NCBI GenBank assembly: GCA_012270485.1
Contig: JAAXIF010000065.1
Coordinates: 38,959-102,958, forward strand
Direction of reading: 5' to 3'
DNA length: 64,000 nt
From: Sphingobacteriales bacterium
GTDB lineage: Bacteria > Bacteroidota > Bacteroidia > Chitinophagales > Chitinophagaceae
The position numbers and the translations under genes are program-made. Below the pieces are notes generated by a model, which worked only from the letters and a program-made list of their open reading frames with translations, did no database searches and was not told where the DNA came from. Shown here piece by piece: positions 43,577-52,824 of this stretch (position 1 is the stretch's first letter; each line of letters begins with the position of its first letter).

Positions 43577-44775
43577 CCATGCCAATAACGATCAGCCGTG
43601 CACTGAATTACAATGAACAAAAAGTGCAAAAAGGAAAAGCCAAATGCATTGGCGAAGGAAATATTCTTTTGCCTGCATCCTGCATGAATTTTTATCAGAA
43701 GCTAGATGTGTTTGAATCAAGAAATAAACTCAATGAACGAGCACAAACAAAAACCATTCATATCTCACTAAATTTTGACCCTTCCGAAAACCACTCAACT
43801 CAAAAACTCAACATGATCGCTGCAGCTTATTTGGATCGAATTGGTTTCGGTGAGCAGCCCTATCTCGTTTACCAACACCATGACGCAGGTCATCCACATA
43901 TTCATATTGTATCTACAACTATTCGCTCTGATGGTTCCCGTATCCCAACCCATAATATCGGGCGTAATGTATCAGAACCTGCCCGCAAAGAGATCGAAGA
44001 AATCTTCGCTCTTGTTCCAGCATCCAAACAGGAAAAAACAAAGGAGTACCTATTACAGCCAATTGATATCGAAGTTGCCCATTATGGCTATTCAGAGACA
44101 CGCCGCAGCATTGCAAATATTACCTCTCAAGTATTAGACAATTACAATATTATTTCGCTTCCGGCTTTCAATGCTGTACTAAAACAGTTCAATGTGATGG
44201 CAGATGAAGGAAAAGAAAATGGAATCATCCGCAAACACAAAGGATTGCAATACCGTCTGTTGGATGACAACGGTAACAAGATCGGCGTACCTATCAAAGC
44301 AAGCTCACTTCCTAGTCAGCCTACACTTGTTACGCTCGAAAAAAAGTTTGCAACAAATCGCAAAAATAGAGATCGACATGTCCAATCCTTAAAAGATACC
44401 CTTGATCAGACACTTAAAAAAAAGCCAATAAGGATGTCACAATTGACAGCACTACTACTTGAAAAAAAAATCGTGACAGTGCTAAGAACAAATCCGGAGG
44501 GAAGAACCTATGGGATCACGTATGTTGATCATTTAAATAAAGCTGTCATTAATGGATCAGAATTGGGCAAAGCATACAGCATTGCCGGACTTAAAAAACA
44601 ATTCAAGCAGACGATAAAACAACTACCAAAAGGGCCTTCAATTTTAAATCTCCTAACAACAGAGAAGTCATTGCAAACCGACTTACTTGATTCACTGCTA
44701 CACCCTGACTGGGAAGCGGAGCAAACACCCTATGAATTAAGGAAACGAAAAAAGAAAGAAACCGATAACCATTAA
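43561..44775 (+). CDS. relaxase/mobilization nuclease (MobA/VirD2-like)
   Basis: 404 residues. The start MVAKITMPITISRALNYNEQ carries the N-terminal signature of Bacteroidota relaxases (ALNYNE). The metal-binding HUH motif is QHHDAGHPHIHIVSTTI (about residues 101-117), followed by HNIGRNVSEPARKEIEE. The nucleophilic Tyr cannot be fixed but Tyr 18 (ALNYNE) is a candidate. The C-terminal half is basic and contains a partial repeat of helices (RKHKGLQYRLLDDNGNKIGV). It would nick oriT and lead transfer of one strand. Confidence 0.92.
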   Translation: MVAKITMPITISRALNYNEQKVQKGKAKCIGEGNILLPASCMNFYQKLDVFESRNKLNERAQTKTIHISLNFDPSENHSTQKLNMIAAAYLDRIGFGEQPYLVYQHHDAGHPHIHIVSTTIRSDGSRIPTHNIGRNVSEPARKEIEEIFALVPASKQEKTKEYLLQPIDIEVAHYGYSETRRSIANITSQVLDNYNIISLPAFNAVLKQFNVMADEGKENGIIRKHKGLQYRLLDDNGNKIGVPIKASSLPSQPTLVTLEKKFATNRKNRDRHVQSLKDTLDQTLKKKPIRMSQLTALLLEKKIVTVLRTNPEGRTYGITYVDHLNKAVINGSELGKAYSIAGLKKQFKQTIKQLPKGPSILNLLTTEKSLQTDLLDSLLHPDWEAEQTPYELRKRKKKETDNH

Positions 44776-44792
44776 CCTATAAATCCAAAAGC

Positions 44793-46763
44793 ATGACAAC
44801 TGGTGAAAATGAACAGGGGTTAAGAAAGATAGTTGACTTGTCAAGACTGATTAGTGTTGCTTTACTCTGCCTCCACTGTTATTACTATTGTTACGGCGCA
44901 TTCCTTACATGGGGGATTACCTCAAAGTTTACCGACAATCTACTCCTGAACATTCATCACACCGGAATGTTCTCCTCACCACTCTATTCCAAAACAGGAG
45001 CACTTATTTTTTTGGGCATATCACTACTGGGTGCTGAGGGGAAAAAAGAGCCAGGTAAGGATATTCGCAAAACAATAATACTATTCATCGGTGGCCTGAT
45101 ACTTTTCTATTCCAGTACATGGATATTAAGCGTGTATGAATCAGTCTTTGCAAGAGCCATTTTTTATTTCATTTTTTGTATTGGAGCATATCTCATCATA
45201 CTGGCTTCAGGTACACAGATTAGCAGGTATGTACATCTGCAATTCTCAACGGATGTATTTAACTCGGATAATGAAACCTTCCCACAGGAAGAAAGATTAT
45301 TACAAAATGAATACTCTTTTAGTTACAACGCACGCTACAAGTTGAAAGGCAAAACACGACCCAGTTATATTAACATCATCAATCCATTTAGAGGGTTGTT
45401 AGTAACTGGCAGCCCTGGTGCTGGTAAGTCATGGTTTATTATACTACCCATGATTAAGCAACAGTTACAAAAAGGTTACACGATGTTTATTTATGATTTT
45501 AAGTATGATGATCTCTCTAAGGCGGCATACAACTGGCTCTGTCAATATGAAGACCGCTTTGCCTGTAAACCTGCCTTTTATTCAATTAATTTCGATGACC
45601 TGAAATGTTCCCACAGATGCAACCCCCTGCAACCGGAAGGGATGACGGATATTACAGATGCCATTGAATCCGCCCGCTCCATACTATTAGGTCTGAACAG
45701 AGATTGGATCACCAAGCAGGGAGATTTTTTTGTGGAATCACCCATCAATTATGTTACTGCTATCATCTGGTATTTACGCAAATACGAAGATGGCAGGTTC
45801 TGCACACTGCCGCATGTTATTGAACTAATGCAGGCAGAGTATAAAGAGCTCTTGCCTGTATTAAACTCACAACCGGAAATAGAAGTGTTTGTAAACCCCT
45901 TTATCACCGCATACCAGAACAAAGCTACCGACCAGTTGGAAGGACAGGTAGCCAGTGCTAAAATTGGAATGGCTCGTCTAGCCTCGCCGCAGCTCTATTG
46001 GGTGTTGTCAGGAAATGATTTTACCCTTGACATCAACAACCCAAACGAACCGAAATTACTCTGCCTAGGGAATAATCCGGAAAAGAAAACCATTTATGGT
46101 GCTGTGTTATCCTTATATATCTCCCGATTGCTCCGCAGTATTAACAAGAAAGGAAGACTCAAATGTTCCCTTGTATTTGACGAGTTTCCAACCATTGTCG
46201 TGAACAATGTGGATGACCTAATTGCCACCGCCCGAAGTAATAAAGTGGCTACCACACTCGCCATGCAGGATTTTAGTCAATTGGAAAAAGACTATGGAAA
46301 ACAGGCTGATGTGATCAAAGATATTTGCGCCAATGTGATCAGCGGACAAGTAAGTGGCGACACCGCCAAATCGCTATCCGAAAGATTCGGCAAGATTTTG
46401 CAAGACAGGGAAAATATTACAGTAAACAGAAGAGATACATCTGTTAGTTATTCTAAACAACTGGAAAGTGCGGTTCCGGCTTCAAAGATTTCATCCCTGT
46501 CATCCGGGCAGTTTGTAGGTGTAGTTGGTGACAACCCTGATGAAAAAATTGAACTAAAAATGTTCCATGCCGAGATTCTCAATGATAGTGTTGCTATGAA
46601 TAAAGAGATGGCAACATTTAAAACGATACCACAGGTATATGATATAACGGATCAGGAGATTATGGACAACTACTTTCAGGTGAAATACGACGTGCGATCT
46701 ATCTTGGATAAAGAACTTTCCATCTTGATTAGAAAACATAAAGAAAGGACCAATCAGTCCTGA
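44793..46763 (+). CDS. TraG/VirD4-type coupling ATPase with YWFCY N-terminal domain
   Basis: 656 residues. The N-terminal about 150 contain TM segments with the YWFCY-type cysteine/aromatic start (CLHCYYYCYGAFLTWGI). The ATPase domain follows: Walker A GSPGAGKSWFI (about 208-218), TMFIYDFKYDDLSKAAYNWL, Walker B CSLVFDEFPTIVVN (about 462-475), and TTLAMQDFSQLEKDYGKQAD. Coupling proteins deliver relaxase-DNA to a type IV pore. No type IV secretion genes are in this window, so the element could use another element's pore. Confidence 0.93.
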   Translation: MTTGENEQGLRKIVDLSRLISVALLCLHCYYYCYGAFLTWGITSKFTDNLLLNIHHTGMFSSPLYSKTGALIFLGISLLGAEGKKEPGKDIRKTIILFIGGLILFYSSTWILSVYESVFARAIFYFIFCIGAYLIILASGTQISRYVHLQFSTDVFNSDNETFPQEERLLQNEYSFSYNARYKLKGKTRPSYINIINPFRGLLVTGSPGAGKSWFIILPMIKQQLQKGYTMFIYDFKYDDLSKAAYNWLCQYEDRFACKPAFYSINFDDLKCSHRCNPLQPEGMTDITDAIESARSILLGLNRDWITKQGDFFVESPINYVTAIIWYLRKYEDGRFCTLPHVIELMQAEYKELLPVLNSQPEIEVFVNPFITAYQNKATDQLEGQVASAKIGMARLASPQLYWVLSGNDFTLDINNPNEPKLLCLGNNPEKKTIYGAVLSLYISRLLRSINKKGRLKCSLVFDEFPTIVVNNVDDLIATARSNKVATTLAMQDFSQLEKDYGKQADVIKDICANVISGQVSGDTAKSLSERFGKILQDRENITVNRRDTSVSYSKQLESAVPASKISSLSSGQFVGVVGDNPDEKIELKMFHAEILNDSVAMNKEMATFKTIPQVYDITDQEIMDNYFQVKYDVRSILDKELSILIRKHKERTNQS

Positions 46764-47350
46764 TTTCAGTCAAATGCTTTCTTAATACTTTGATTATAAA
46801 TTATCTGGCAATGATAAACAGATAAAGAGTTTAGATAACAGAAAAAATCCTGTTTCCCCTTGTCAAATCCCCTATGGGTTGTTACGGGGTATTGCCAAGG
46901 GTAAACAAGATGCGGGAATATATTCGGGAAAACCCTTCTGAATATGGGGCAGTTTTACAAATCAGTTCTACAGCATAATTCTAATATTTTACTGGTTTGT
47001 TAAGGATTTATTGATGCTGACTGTGCGGGTTTCCCTTAAGTTCGACTAGTAAGATTAGAGTTAATGACAAATGTGTTTGTCAACTTTAACTTAATCCAAA
47101 CATTACACAATTTATTTCCAAACATCTTTTTTAATCTCACAATATAAACGTTTAAAACCGCAGTCCTCTGCGAGAGTCGTACTCGAAAATCTTTCGCTGT
47201 TTCTAATATTCGGAGAATGAATATTGAAATTTCAATGTTTGAATCTTCGGAATCCTGTAAGTCTTCTACTCTTTACATATTATAGGTTTATTATTGCTAT
47301 AGACTTTCTTTTGATACTATTAGATGAGAAAGTAGATATATTTACACCAA
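46764..47350. other. gap between coupling protein and defence cassette
   Basis: This 587-bp gap holds no ORF with support. It contains one copy of a diverged direct repeat (47098-47219; partner at 55748-55870) and a part with several CCCC/GGGG short dyads near 46857-46910. A promoter for the following cassette should lie in the last 130 bp, but no clear Bacteroidota pattern with normal spacing was found. Confidence 0.5.
47098..47219 (+). repeat. left copy of flanking direct repeat (~120 bp)
   Basis: It aligns with 55748-55870 over about 120 bp with only a 2-bp shift in the middle. Shared blocks include CACAATTTATTTCC, CCTCTGCGAGAG (a small CTCT-GCG-AGAG hairpin), TTTCGCTGTTTC and GAGAATRAAT. 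The two copies lie immediately outside the defence cassette. Confidence 0.75.
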
Positions 47351-47578
47351 ATGCTGATTAATATGAAGAAAAAAGCAATTAATAGGCTTAAGGCAGTATT
47401 GGCTGAACAGAGTAAGACAAATAAATGGTTAGCAGAAGAATTGGGTAAGAATGAAACTACAGTATCTCGTTGGTGTACAAATGAAGTTCAGCCATCGATG
47501 GATAACCTGATCATAATAGCAGCTCTTCTAAAAGTTGATGTTAGGGATCTTATTAATTCAACTAAAACAGCTCACTAA
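47351..47578 (+). CDS. XRE-family HTH regulator of the restriction cassette
   Basis: 75 residues (the ATG at 47363 is an alternative start). The helix-turn-helix is INRLKAVLAEQSKTNKWLAE, then ELGKNETTVSRWCTNEVQPS and DNLIIIAALLKVDVRDLI. Size and position match controller proteins of restriction-modification systems. The gap to the methylase gene is 1 bp. It may delay or tune expression of the system. Confidence 0.88.
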   Translation: MLINMKKKAINRLKAVLAEQSKTNKWLAEELGKNETTVSRWCTNEVQPSMDNLIIIAALLKVDVRDLINSTKTAH

Positions 47579-47579
47579 C

Positions 47580-49793
47580 ATGAAAGTAGAGATAAAGGGA
47601 AATAAAATATTCGCACCCCTAAAGAATGGTTGGGTGACAAATACTGCGGAAGAAAAACTAAAACAGGAGTTTATTGCACGATTGGTCAATTCGTACGGTT
47701 ATTTGCCAGAACAGTTGGCCCAGGACGTCGAGATAAAAAAGAGATATATAGCTGACATAGCGATTTGGAGGTCAGAGAAAGATAAGTTGAAAAGCGCAAT
47801 CCCTTCCATCATAATTACTGTTGAATGTAAAGCAGAGCATATCAAAATAAAAGAGAGCGACTATTCTATAGGTTACAATTTTGCGTCTACTATCAATGCC
47901 AACTTTTTTATTGCGGTTAATTTGAAGGAAGCTAAAGTCTTTCATATCCAAAAAGACAATGCACCCAAAAAAGTAGAAAAACTTTCCGATATCCCAAAGG
48001 CTGAAATTCTCTCTGATGACAGGCGAATTGATAAATACATCAAGGATACCAAGTCCTTTACACGTGAAGAATTTACTAAACTCTTAACACGTTGTCACAA
48101 CATCATTCGCAATAATGACAAACTTTCTCCTGAAGCAGCATTTGACGAAATAAGCAAGGTACTCTTTATGAAAATCATGTATGAGCGGAACGCTAAAGAA
48201 GAAATGATTTTTTCAAAGGCCAAATTCCAATCAGACGAAAAACACTATGAACAAATTATACGGCCAAATTTGAAGAAAGATGTTGCATTGTATGATCAAG
48301 ATTACATGCAATATCTTTTTGATAACACAAAGAGGGAGTTCGAAACTGATGGGATTTTTGAGCCGAGAGATCAAATAAAAATCAAGCGTAACAGTTTTGA
48401 AATGATAGTGGAAGAGTTAGAAGCGTTTAACTTATCTGACACATCCGACGACGTAAAAGGGATCGCTTTTGAGCAGTTTCTTGGTAAAACATTCAGAGGC
48501 GAGTTAGGTCAGTTCTTTACGCCACGTACGATCGTTGATTTCATGGTAGACATCCTTGATCCGCAAGAAGGTGAAACAATCTGCGATCCATGTTGCGGAA
48601 GTGGTGGATTCTTGATTACTGCATTTGAACATATCAGGAATCAAATTGATCTAGAAATAAAAAATGAAATAATCAAAATCAAGGCTGACTACTTTGACAG
48701 CACTTTTGAAACATCAACACCGAAAAGGCAGAAAGAGATCGATAAAAAAGTTCAAGGCTTAATTACCAAACTTAACGCTGAGTTTGATGTAAAAAATCCC
48801 AAAAGCCGTTACTACCACCTATCTCACAACTGTGTATTTGGAACAGATGCCAATCCTAGAATGGCGCGGACCGCCAAGATGAACATGATTATGCATGGTG
48901 ACGGGCATAACGGCGTTCATCATAATGATGGACTATTAAATGTTAACGGGATATTCGATAATAGATTTGATGTTATCCTAACAAACCCTCCCTTTGGAAG
49001 CAGGGTTGAAAAATCATTGAAAATTACAGAAGCTGATAGATTCACAGACCCAACTAGGATTAAAAAATACAAGAAATTATACGGTGCACAATACGACGAT
49101 GCCTTAAAGCAGGTTAATGATAATGTAGGAAAATCACTTTTAAGCCTGTATGAAGTGGGAAGCTTGAGTTCCCTGACTGAAGTATTATTTTTAGAACGTT
49201 GTATTAATCTATTAAAGCCCGGTGGTCGAATGGGAATAGTCCTGCCTGAGGGTGTCCTTAACAACACCAATCTTCAAAAAATTAGGGATTATATTGAAGG
49301 TCGTGCGAAAATATTATTGATTACATCCATCCCCCAAGATGTATTTATTGCCAGTGGAGCGACTGTAAAACCGAGCCTTCTGTTTTTCAAAAAATTTACA
49401 GATGAGGAAAGAAATCAGTGGGAAACACTTGAAACAGTAATACGAAAAGAAGTCTTGACAACACACCAGCTTGATGTTATACCGGATGCAAAGACAATTA
49501 GCAAAAAGATCGAGGAGGAACTATACTCAGAAATAAAGAATAAAATAAAAACGGCATTCAATTATGAAATTCCGATAGCGCAGATCGAAAAAGCAGGAAT
49601 CAGTAGTACCGGATCTGCAATTGAAAACGAACTTAATCCCCTTGCAGCTGAATATAAAATTTATCGGAAAACAAATAAACTCTGGAAGACCGATAACAAT
49701 AGGATTAAGTATTTAATCACCAATGACGAGATAAAAAGAAGCTCTGATATGGCGGGTATCAACGGCCAATCAGATATTTTTTATGGAAAATAA
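47580..49793 (+). CDS. hsdM: N6-adenine methylase (HsdM) with N-terminal HsdR-like nuclease domain
   Basis: 737 residues from the ATG at 47580, chosen because it follows the HTH stop (47578) and removes a short upstream in-frame segment. Residues about 40-120 match the type I HsdR N-terminal nuclease family, with E51, D59 and E82-x-K84 as PD-(D/E)XK residues (YIADIAIW, IIITVECKA). Residues about 170-650 are an N6 methylase: ELGQFFTPRTIVDFMVDIL, the SAM loop ICDPCCGSGGFLITA (DPCCGSGG 336-343), and the catalytic NPPF (469-472). No helicase or translocase domain is present. The pair of domains in one chain is unusual for Type I; classical HsdR is absent from the window. Confidence 0.88.
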   Translation: MKVEIKGNKIFAPLKNGWVTNTAEEKLKQEFIARLVNSYGYLPEQLAQDVEIKKRYIADIAIWRSEKDKLKSAIPSIIITVECKAEHIKIKESDYSIGYNFASTINANFFIAVNLKEAKVFHIQKDNAPKKVEKLSDIPKAEILSDDRRIDKYIKDTKSFTREEFTKLLTRCHNIIRNNDKLSPEAAFDEISKVLFMKIMYERNAKEEMIFSKAKFQSDEKHYEQIIRPNLKKDVALYDQDYMQYLFDNTKREFETDGIFEPRDQIKIKRNSFEMIVEELEAFNLSDTSDDVKGIAFEQFLGKTFRGELGQFFTPRTIVDFMVDILDPQEGETICDPCCGSGGFLITAFEHIRNQIDLEIKNEIIKIKADYFDSTFETSTPKRQKEIDKKVQGLITKLNAEFDVKNPKSRYYHLSHNCVFGTDANPRMARTAKMNMIMHGDGHNGVHHNDGLLNVNGIFDNRFDVILTNPPFGSRVEKSLKITEADRFTDPTRIKKYKKLYGAQYDDALKQVNDNVGKSLLSLYEVGSLSSLTEVLFLERCINLLKPGGRMGIVLPEGVLNNTNLQKIRDYIEGRAKILLITSIPQDVFIASGATVKPSLLFFKKFTDEERNQWETLETVIRKEVLTTHQLDVIPDAKTISKKIEEELYSEIKNKIKTAFNYEIPIAQIEKAGISSTGSAIENELNPLAAEYKIYRKTNKLWKTDNNRIKYLITNDEIKRSSDMAGINGQSDIFYGK

Positions 49794-49799
49794 TGCGCA

Positions 49800-51137
49800 A
49801 TGCAGTTATCAGTTAATAATATATTAAAGATTTCAAGTTTGGTCCAATTGGGCAATTGGAGCGTTCAATCGTTACTTGATTCCCAACTCAATTACTCAAA
49901 AAAATATGAGCTTGCAAGAGTTGGAGAATTCCTTATAAAAAACAGGGCGCTTATTGAGATAGATGACAATACTGTATATACGAGAGTAACCGTTAGGATG
50001 AACAATAATGGGGTCACCATAAGGGATACTGAGATCGGAAAGAAAATCGGCACTAAAAAACAATTCATAGTTAAACCCGGACAGTTTATTATTTCGAAAA
50101 TTGACGCCCGAAATGGTGCTTTTGGTTTGATACCACCTGAGTTAAACGGAGCTGTCGTAACAAACGACTTCCCTGTATTTGATATCAATGAAGAAAAAAT
50201 TCACCCACATTTTTTATTGCTCATAACGACGACTGAAGGATTTCTCAAGTTTGTTCAGAGTTCCAGCAGCGGTAGTACGAATAGGCAACGCATGGATATT
50301 ACACTATTCCTCAATCAGAAGATCCCATTGCCCTCGATTACCGAACAGCAAATTATTTTGAGTAGGTATTACCAAAAAATGGAAGGCGCAGAAAAAATTA
50401 AAAATGATATTTCAGCACTTGAATCAGGAATAGAAAATTATTTTTTGGATACTCTAGGAGTAATCAAGACTACCAGCAAAGACGTGAAATCCGGTTTGAA
50501 GTTTTACAACTTTATGGATCTTGACAGGTGGGATATCTGGTCAATAAAGACAAATACCCATACGAAAATTCATCCGATACTGTCTCTGGGCAAACTGATT
50601 ACTGGTAAGCCCACTTATGGGGCGAATGTTAAAGGCAAAAAAGTAATTTCTGAGACAAGATACATTCGTATTACCGACATAAATGAAGATGGGTCGCTGA
50701 ACGATGAATTCGTGTCACCCGAATCTGTCGACGAAAAATATATACTAAATGACAATGATTTTTTGATTGCCCGATCGGGCAATACCGTCGGAAAAACATT
50801 CCTGTATAAAAAAGAGTTAGGCCGAGCGATCTATGCGGGTTATCTCATCAAATTTACCATTAATCAGTCGAAAATTATCCCAGAATACCTGCTTGAATTC
50901 ACAAAATCCTATACATTTAAACAATGGATTGCTGCAAATCAACGAATTTCTGCCCAGCCGAATATTAACGGACAGGAATATCTTCAGGCACCAGTCATTG
51001 TCCCCCCACTTTATGTCCAGCAGGAAATTGTAGATACGATTTCTAAAAAAAGATTTGAAATCAAAATTTTACAATCGAAAGCTGAGTTGTTGGTAGCCGA
51101 AGCAAAAAAAGACTTCGAAACAGAAATATTTAATTGA
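49800..51137 (+). CDS. hsdS: Type I specificity subunit (HsdS)
   Basis: 445 residues with two target-recognition domains. The first (about 20-190) ends with LFLNQKIPLPSITEQQIILS and the helix YYQKMEGAEKIKNDISALES. The second (about 235-420) has the typical TRD middle RYIRITDINEDGSLNDEFVS and LIARSGNTVGKTFLYKKELG, and ends YLQAPVIVPPLYVQQEIVDT with another helix. This structure recognises a bipartite DNA site. The stop shares bases with the start of the next gene (TGATG). Confidence 0.92.
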   Translation: MQLSVNNILKISSLVQLGNWSVQSLLDSQLNYSKKYELARVGEFLIKNRALIEIDDNTVYTRVTVRMNNNGVTIRDTEIGKKIGTKKQFIVKPGQFIISKIDARNGAFGLIPPELNGAVVTNDFPVFDINEEKIHPHFLLLITTTEGFLKFVQSSSSGSTNRQRMDITLFLNQKIPLPSITEQQIILSRYYQKMEGAEKIKNDISALESGIENYFLDTLGVIKTTSKDVKSGLKFYNFMDLDRWDIWSIKTNTHTKIHPILSLGKLITGKPTYGANVKGKKVISETRYIRITDINEDGSLNDEFVSPESVDEKYILNDNDFLIARSGNTVGKTFLYKKELGRAIYAGYLIKFTINQSKIIPEYLLEFTKSYTFKQWIAANQRISAQPNINGQEYLQAPVIVPPLYVQQEIVDTISKKRFEIKILQSKAELLVAEAKKDFETEIFN

Positions 51138-52822
51138 TGAGATTACAAAAACTGAAAATAATCAGCAGGTATAAAAATCTTGAAAATTTCGAGATCGATT
51201 TTACAAACAAAGAAGGCATAACTGTTCTAATCGGTAATAATGGAAGTGGAAAAAGCAATATTCTGGAGGCAATCAGCGGAATATTTGCAGGCTTGTACGA
51301 CAGGAAATTCAATCCCCAATTCAGCTACGAGCTTACGTATATCAAAGACAATAATATTATTGACATCCAGTATGCCAACAACACCTACACTTGCAAGATT
51401 AATGATATCGAGGATAACCTTAAAGCAGAGCATTTACCCAGCCAAGTGATTAGTTCTTACAGCGGTGAAGAAAGTCGACTATGGGACAATTATTACTGGC
51501 CATTTTATGAGGAATATATCAAAGCGATACGAGGTGCAAATATCCCCAACTCCAATCTAGTCTATATTAATAAATTCTACTGGAATATTGCATTATTGAC
51601 TTTACATTTTTACGATTTCAATGATTTTTCCGATATCAAAGAATTTTGCGAAACGACTCTGGGAATAAGAACCTTCAACTACGTCAAATTTACATTTGAC
51701 ATTAACAAACTAAACGACTTTCTAAATTCGCCGAATCCTGTAACAAATTTCATTCTGGCACTAAACCCTGATAAAGAAGCGGTTATCGAAATTGATCTGG
51801 ATGAGTTTAAAACCCGGCTAAAGTTTCTTTCCGAGATAGAGGTATTCAGGTATCTAACGATTTCATTTATGCCTAAAGTCGATAAAATAATCACCGACAT
51901 CAAAATAGATTATAATACAAACCTAGATGCGGAATCGCTCAGTGAAGGAGAGAAAAAACTACTGCTGTTAATGGTCATCTTGGAAGTCGTAGGTGATGAA
52001 AACTCACTGATTTTACTAGACGAGCCTGACAGTCACATCCATCTATCGCGTAAGCAAGAAATCCAAAAGCTACTAACTAGGTATTCCAATCGAGAAAATA
52101 TCATTACAACACACTCTCCCACTCTAACGCACAGTTTTGATTTAAAGCACATCACGATGTTGACAAAAAAAGAAAACAATGATGTTCAGGTGGAGACAAA
52201 AGAGAAACAACAAATCGTACATGAACTTACAAAAGGCATCTGGAGCTATCAGGAACAAAATATCTTCCTCAATTCAAGCAATGACATCTTACTTATAGAA
52301 GGAAAGTCTGACGAAACATTTTTGAAAAAAGCATTGGAAGTGTTGAAGAAAACGGAGCCACGATATGCCAACCTGAGATTTGAGTACCTTCCTTGTGGTG
52401 GGGCAGAAGGAGTAAAGTTGATGACAAAAAAGTTCACCCCAAAGGTCGGCCAACATATCATTGCCCTGTTTGACGCTGACCGGGCTGGATGGGAATCAAT
52501 TAATAAGATTTTTGACCGTTCCGATGCTAACAAGTTCAATAGTAATGATTTCGGCAGGTTCCGCAAACAGGGAGAAATATTTGTCGCCATTTTCCCAACT
52601 CGCCCTTATTATAAAGGTGGAGACAACTTTAACATTGAAGATTATTTTCGTAAAGCATTGTTGACAGGATATGTTTTGAAGACCTTCAAAAGCCTTGATA
52701 CTATCGTTACAAAAGCGAACGTAAAAAAGGCACTTGATACCGAATGTGTGAACTTTGCTGATCACGAATTCAAATACTTTAAGTCGGTGTTTGATTTAAT
52801 ATTGGAAATAAAAGCAAACTGA
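51137..52822 (+). CDS. OLD-like AAA ATPase with TOPRIM nuclease domain
   Basis: 561 residues from the ATG at 51137. It has Walker A GNNGSGKSNILEAISGI (33-40), an ABC-type signature LSEGEKKLLLLM, Walker B LILLDEPDSHIHLSRKQE and a His switch ITTHSPTLTHSFD. The C-terminal about 190 residues form a TOPRIM: DILLIEGKSDETFLKKAL (catalytic Glu), HIIALFDADRAGWESI (DxD), and later EDYFRKALLTG. The layout matches OLD-family nucleases, including GajA of Gabija. No GajB helicase gene follows. It is fused by overlap to the specificity gene upstream. Confidence 0.85.
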   Translation: MRLQKLKIISRYKNLENFEIDFTNKEGITVLIGNNGSGKSNILEAISGIFAGLYDRKFNPQFSYELTYIKDNNIIDIQYANNTYTCKINDIEDNLKAEHLPSQVISSYSGEESRLWDNYYWPFYEEYIKAIRGANIPNSNLVYINKFYWNIALLTLHFYDFNDFSDIKEFCETTLGIRTFNYVKFTFDINKLNDFLNSPNPVTNFILALNPDKEAVIEIDLDEFKTRLKFLSEIEVFRYLTISFMPKVDKIITDIKIDYNTNLDAESLSEGEKKLLLLMVILEVVGDENSLILLDEPDSHIHLSRKQEIQKLLTRYSNRENIITTHSPTLTHSFDLKHITMLTKKENNDVQVETKEKQQIVHELTKGIWSYQEQNIFLNSSNDILLIEGKSDETFLKKALEVLKKTEPRYANLRFEYLPCGGAEGVKLMTKKFTPKVGQHIIALFDADRAGWESINKIFDRSDANKFNSNDFGRFRKQGEIFVAIFPTRPYYKGGDNFNIEDYFRKALLTGYVLKTFKSLDTIVTKANVKKALDTECVNFADHEFKYFKSVFDLILEIKAN

Positions 52823-52824
52823 AT

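Noticed and set aside
47535..47579. Upstream start of the methylase inside the HTH gene
   Set aside because: The ATG at 47580 follows the HTH stop directly and starts a normal protein; the upstream codons overlap the HTH gene in another frame.
51137..52822. Gabija GajA
   Set aside because: The OLD-like layout fits, but no GajB (UvrD-like helicase) gene is adjacent, so only an OLD-like call is made.
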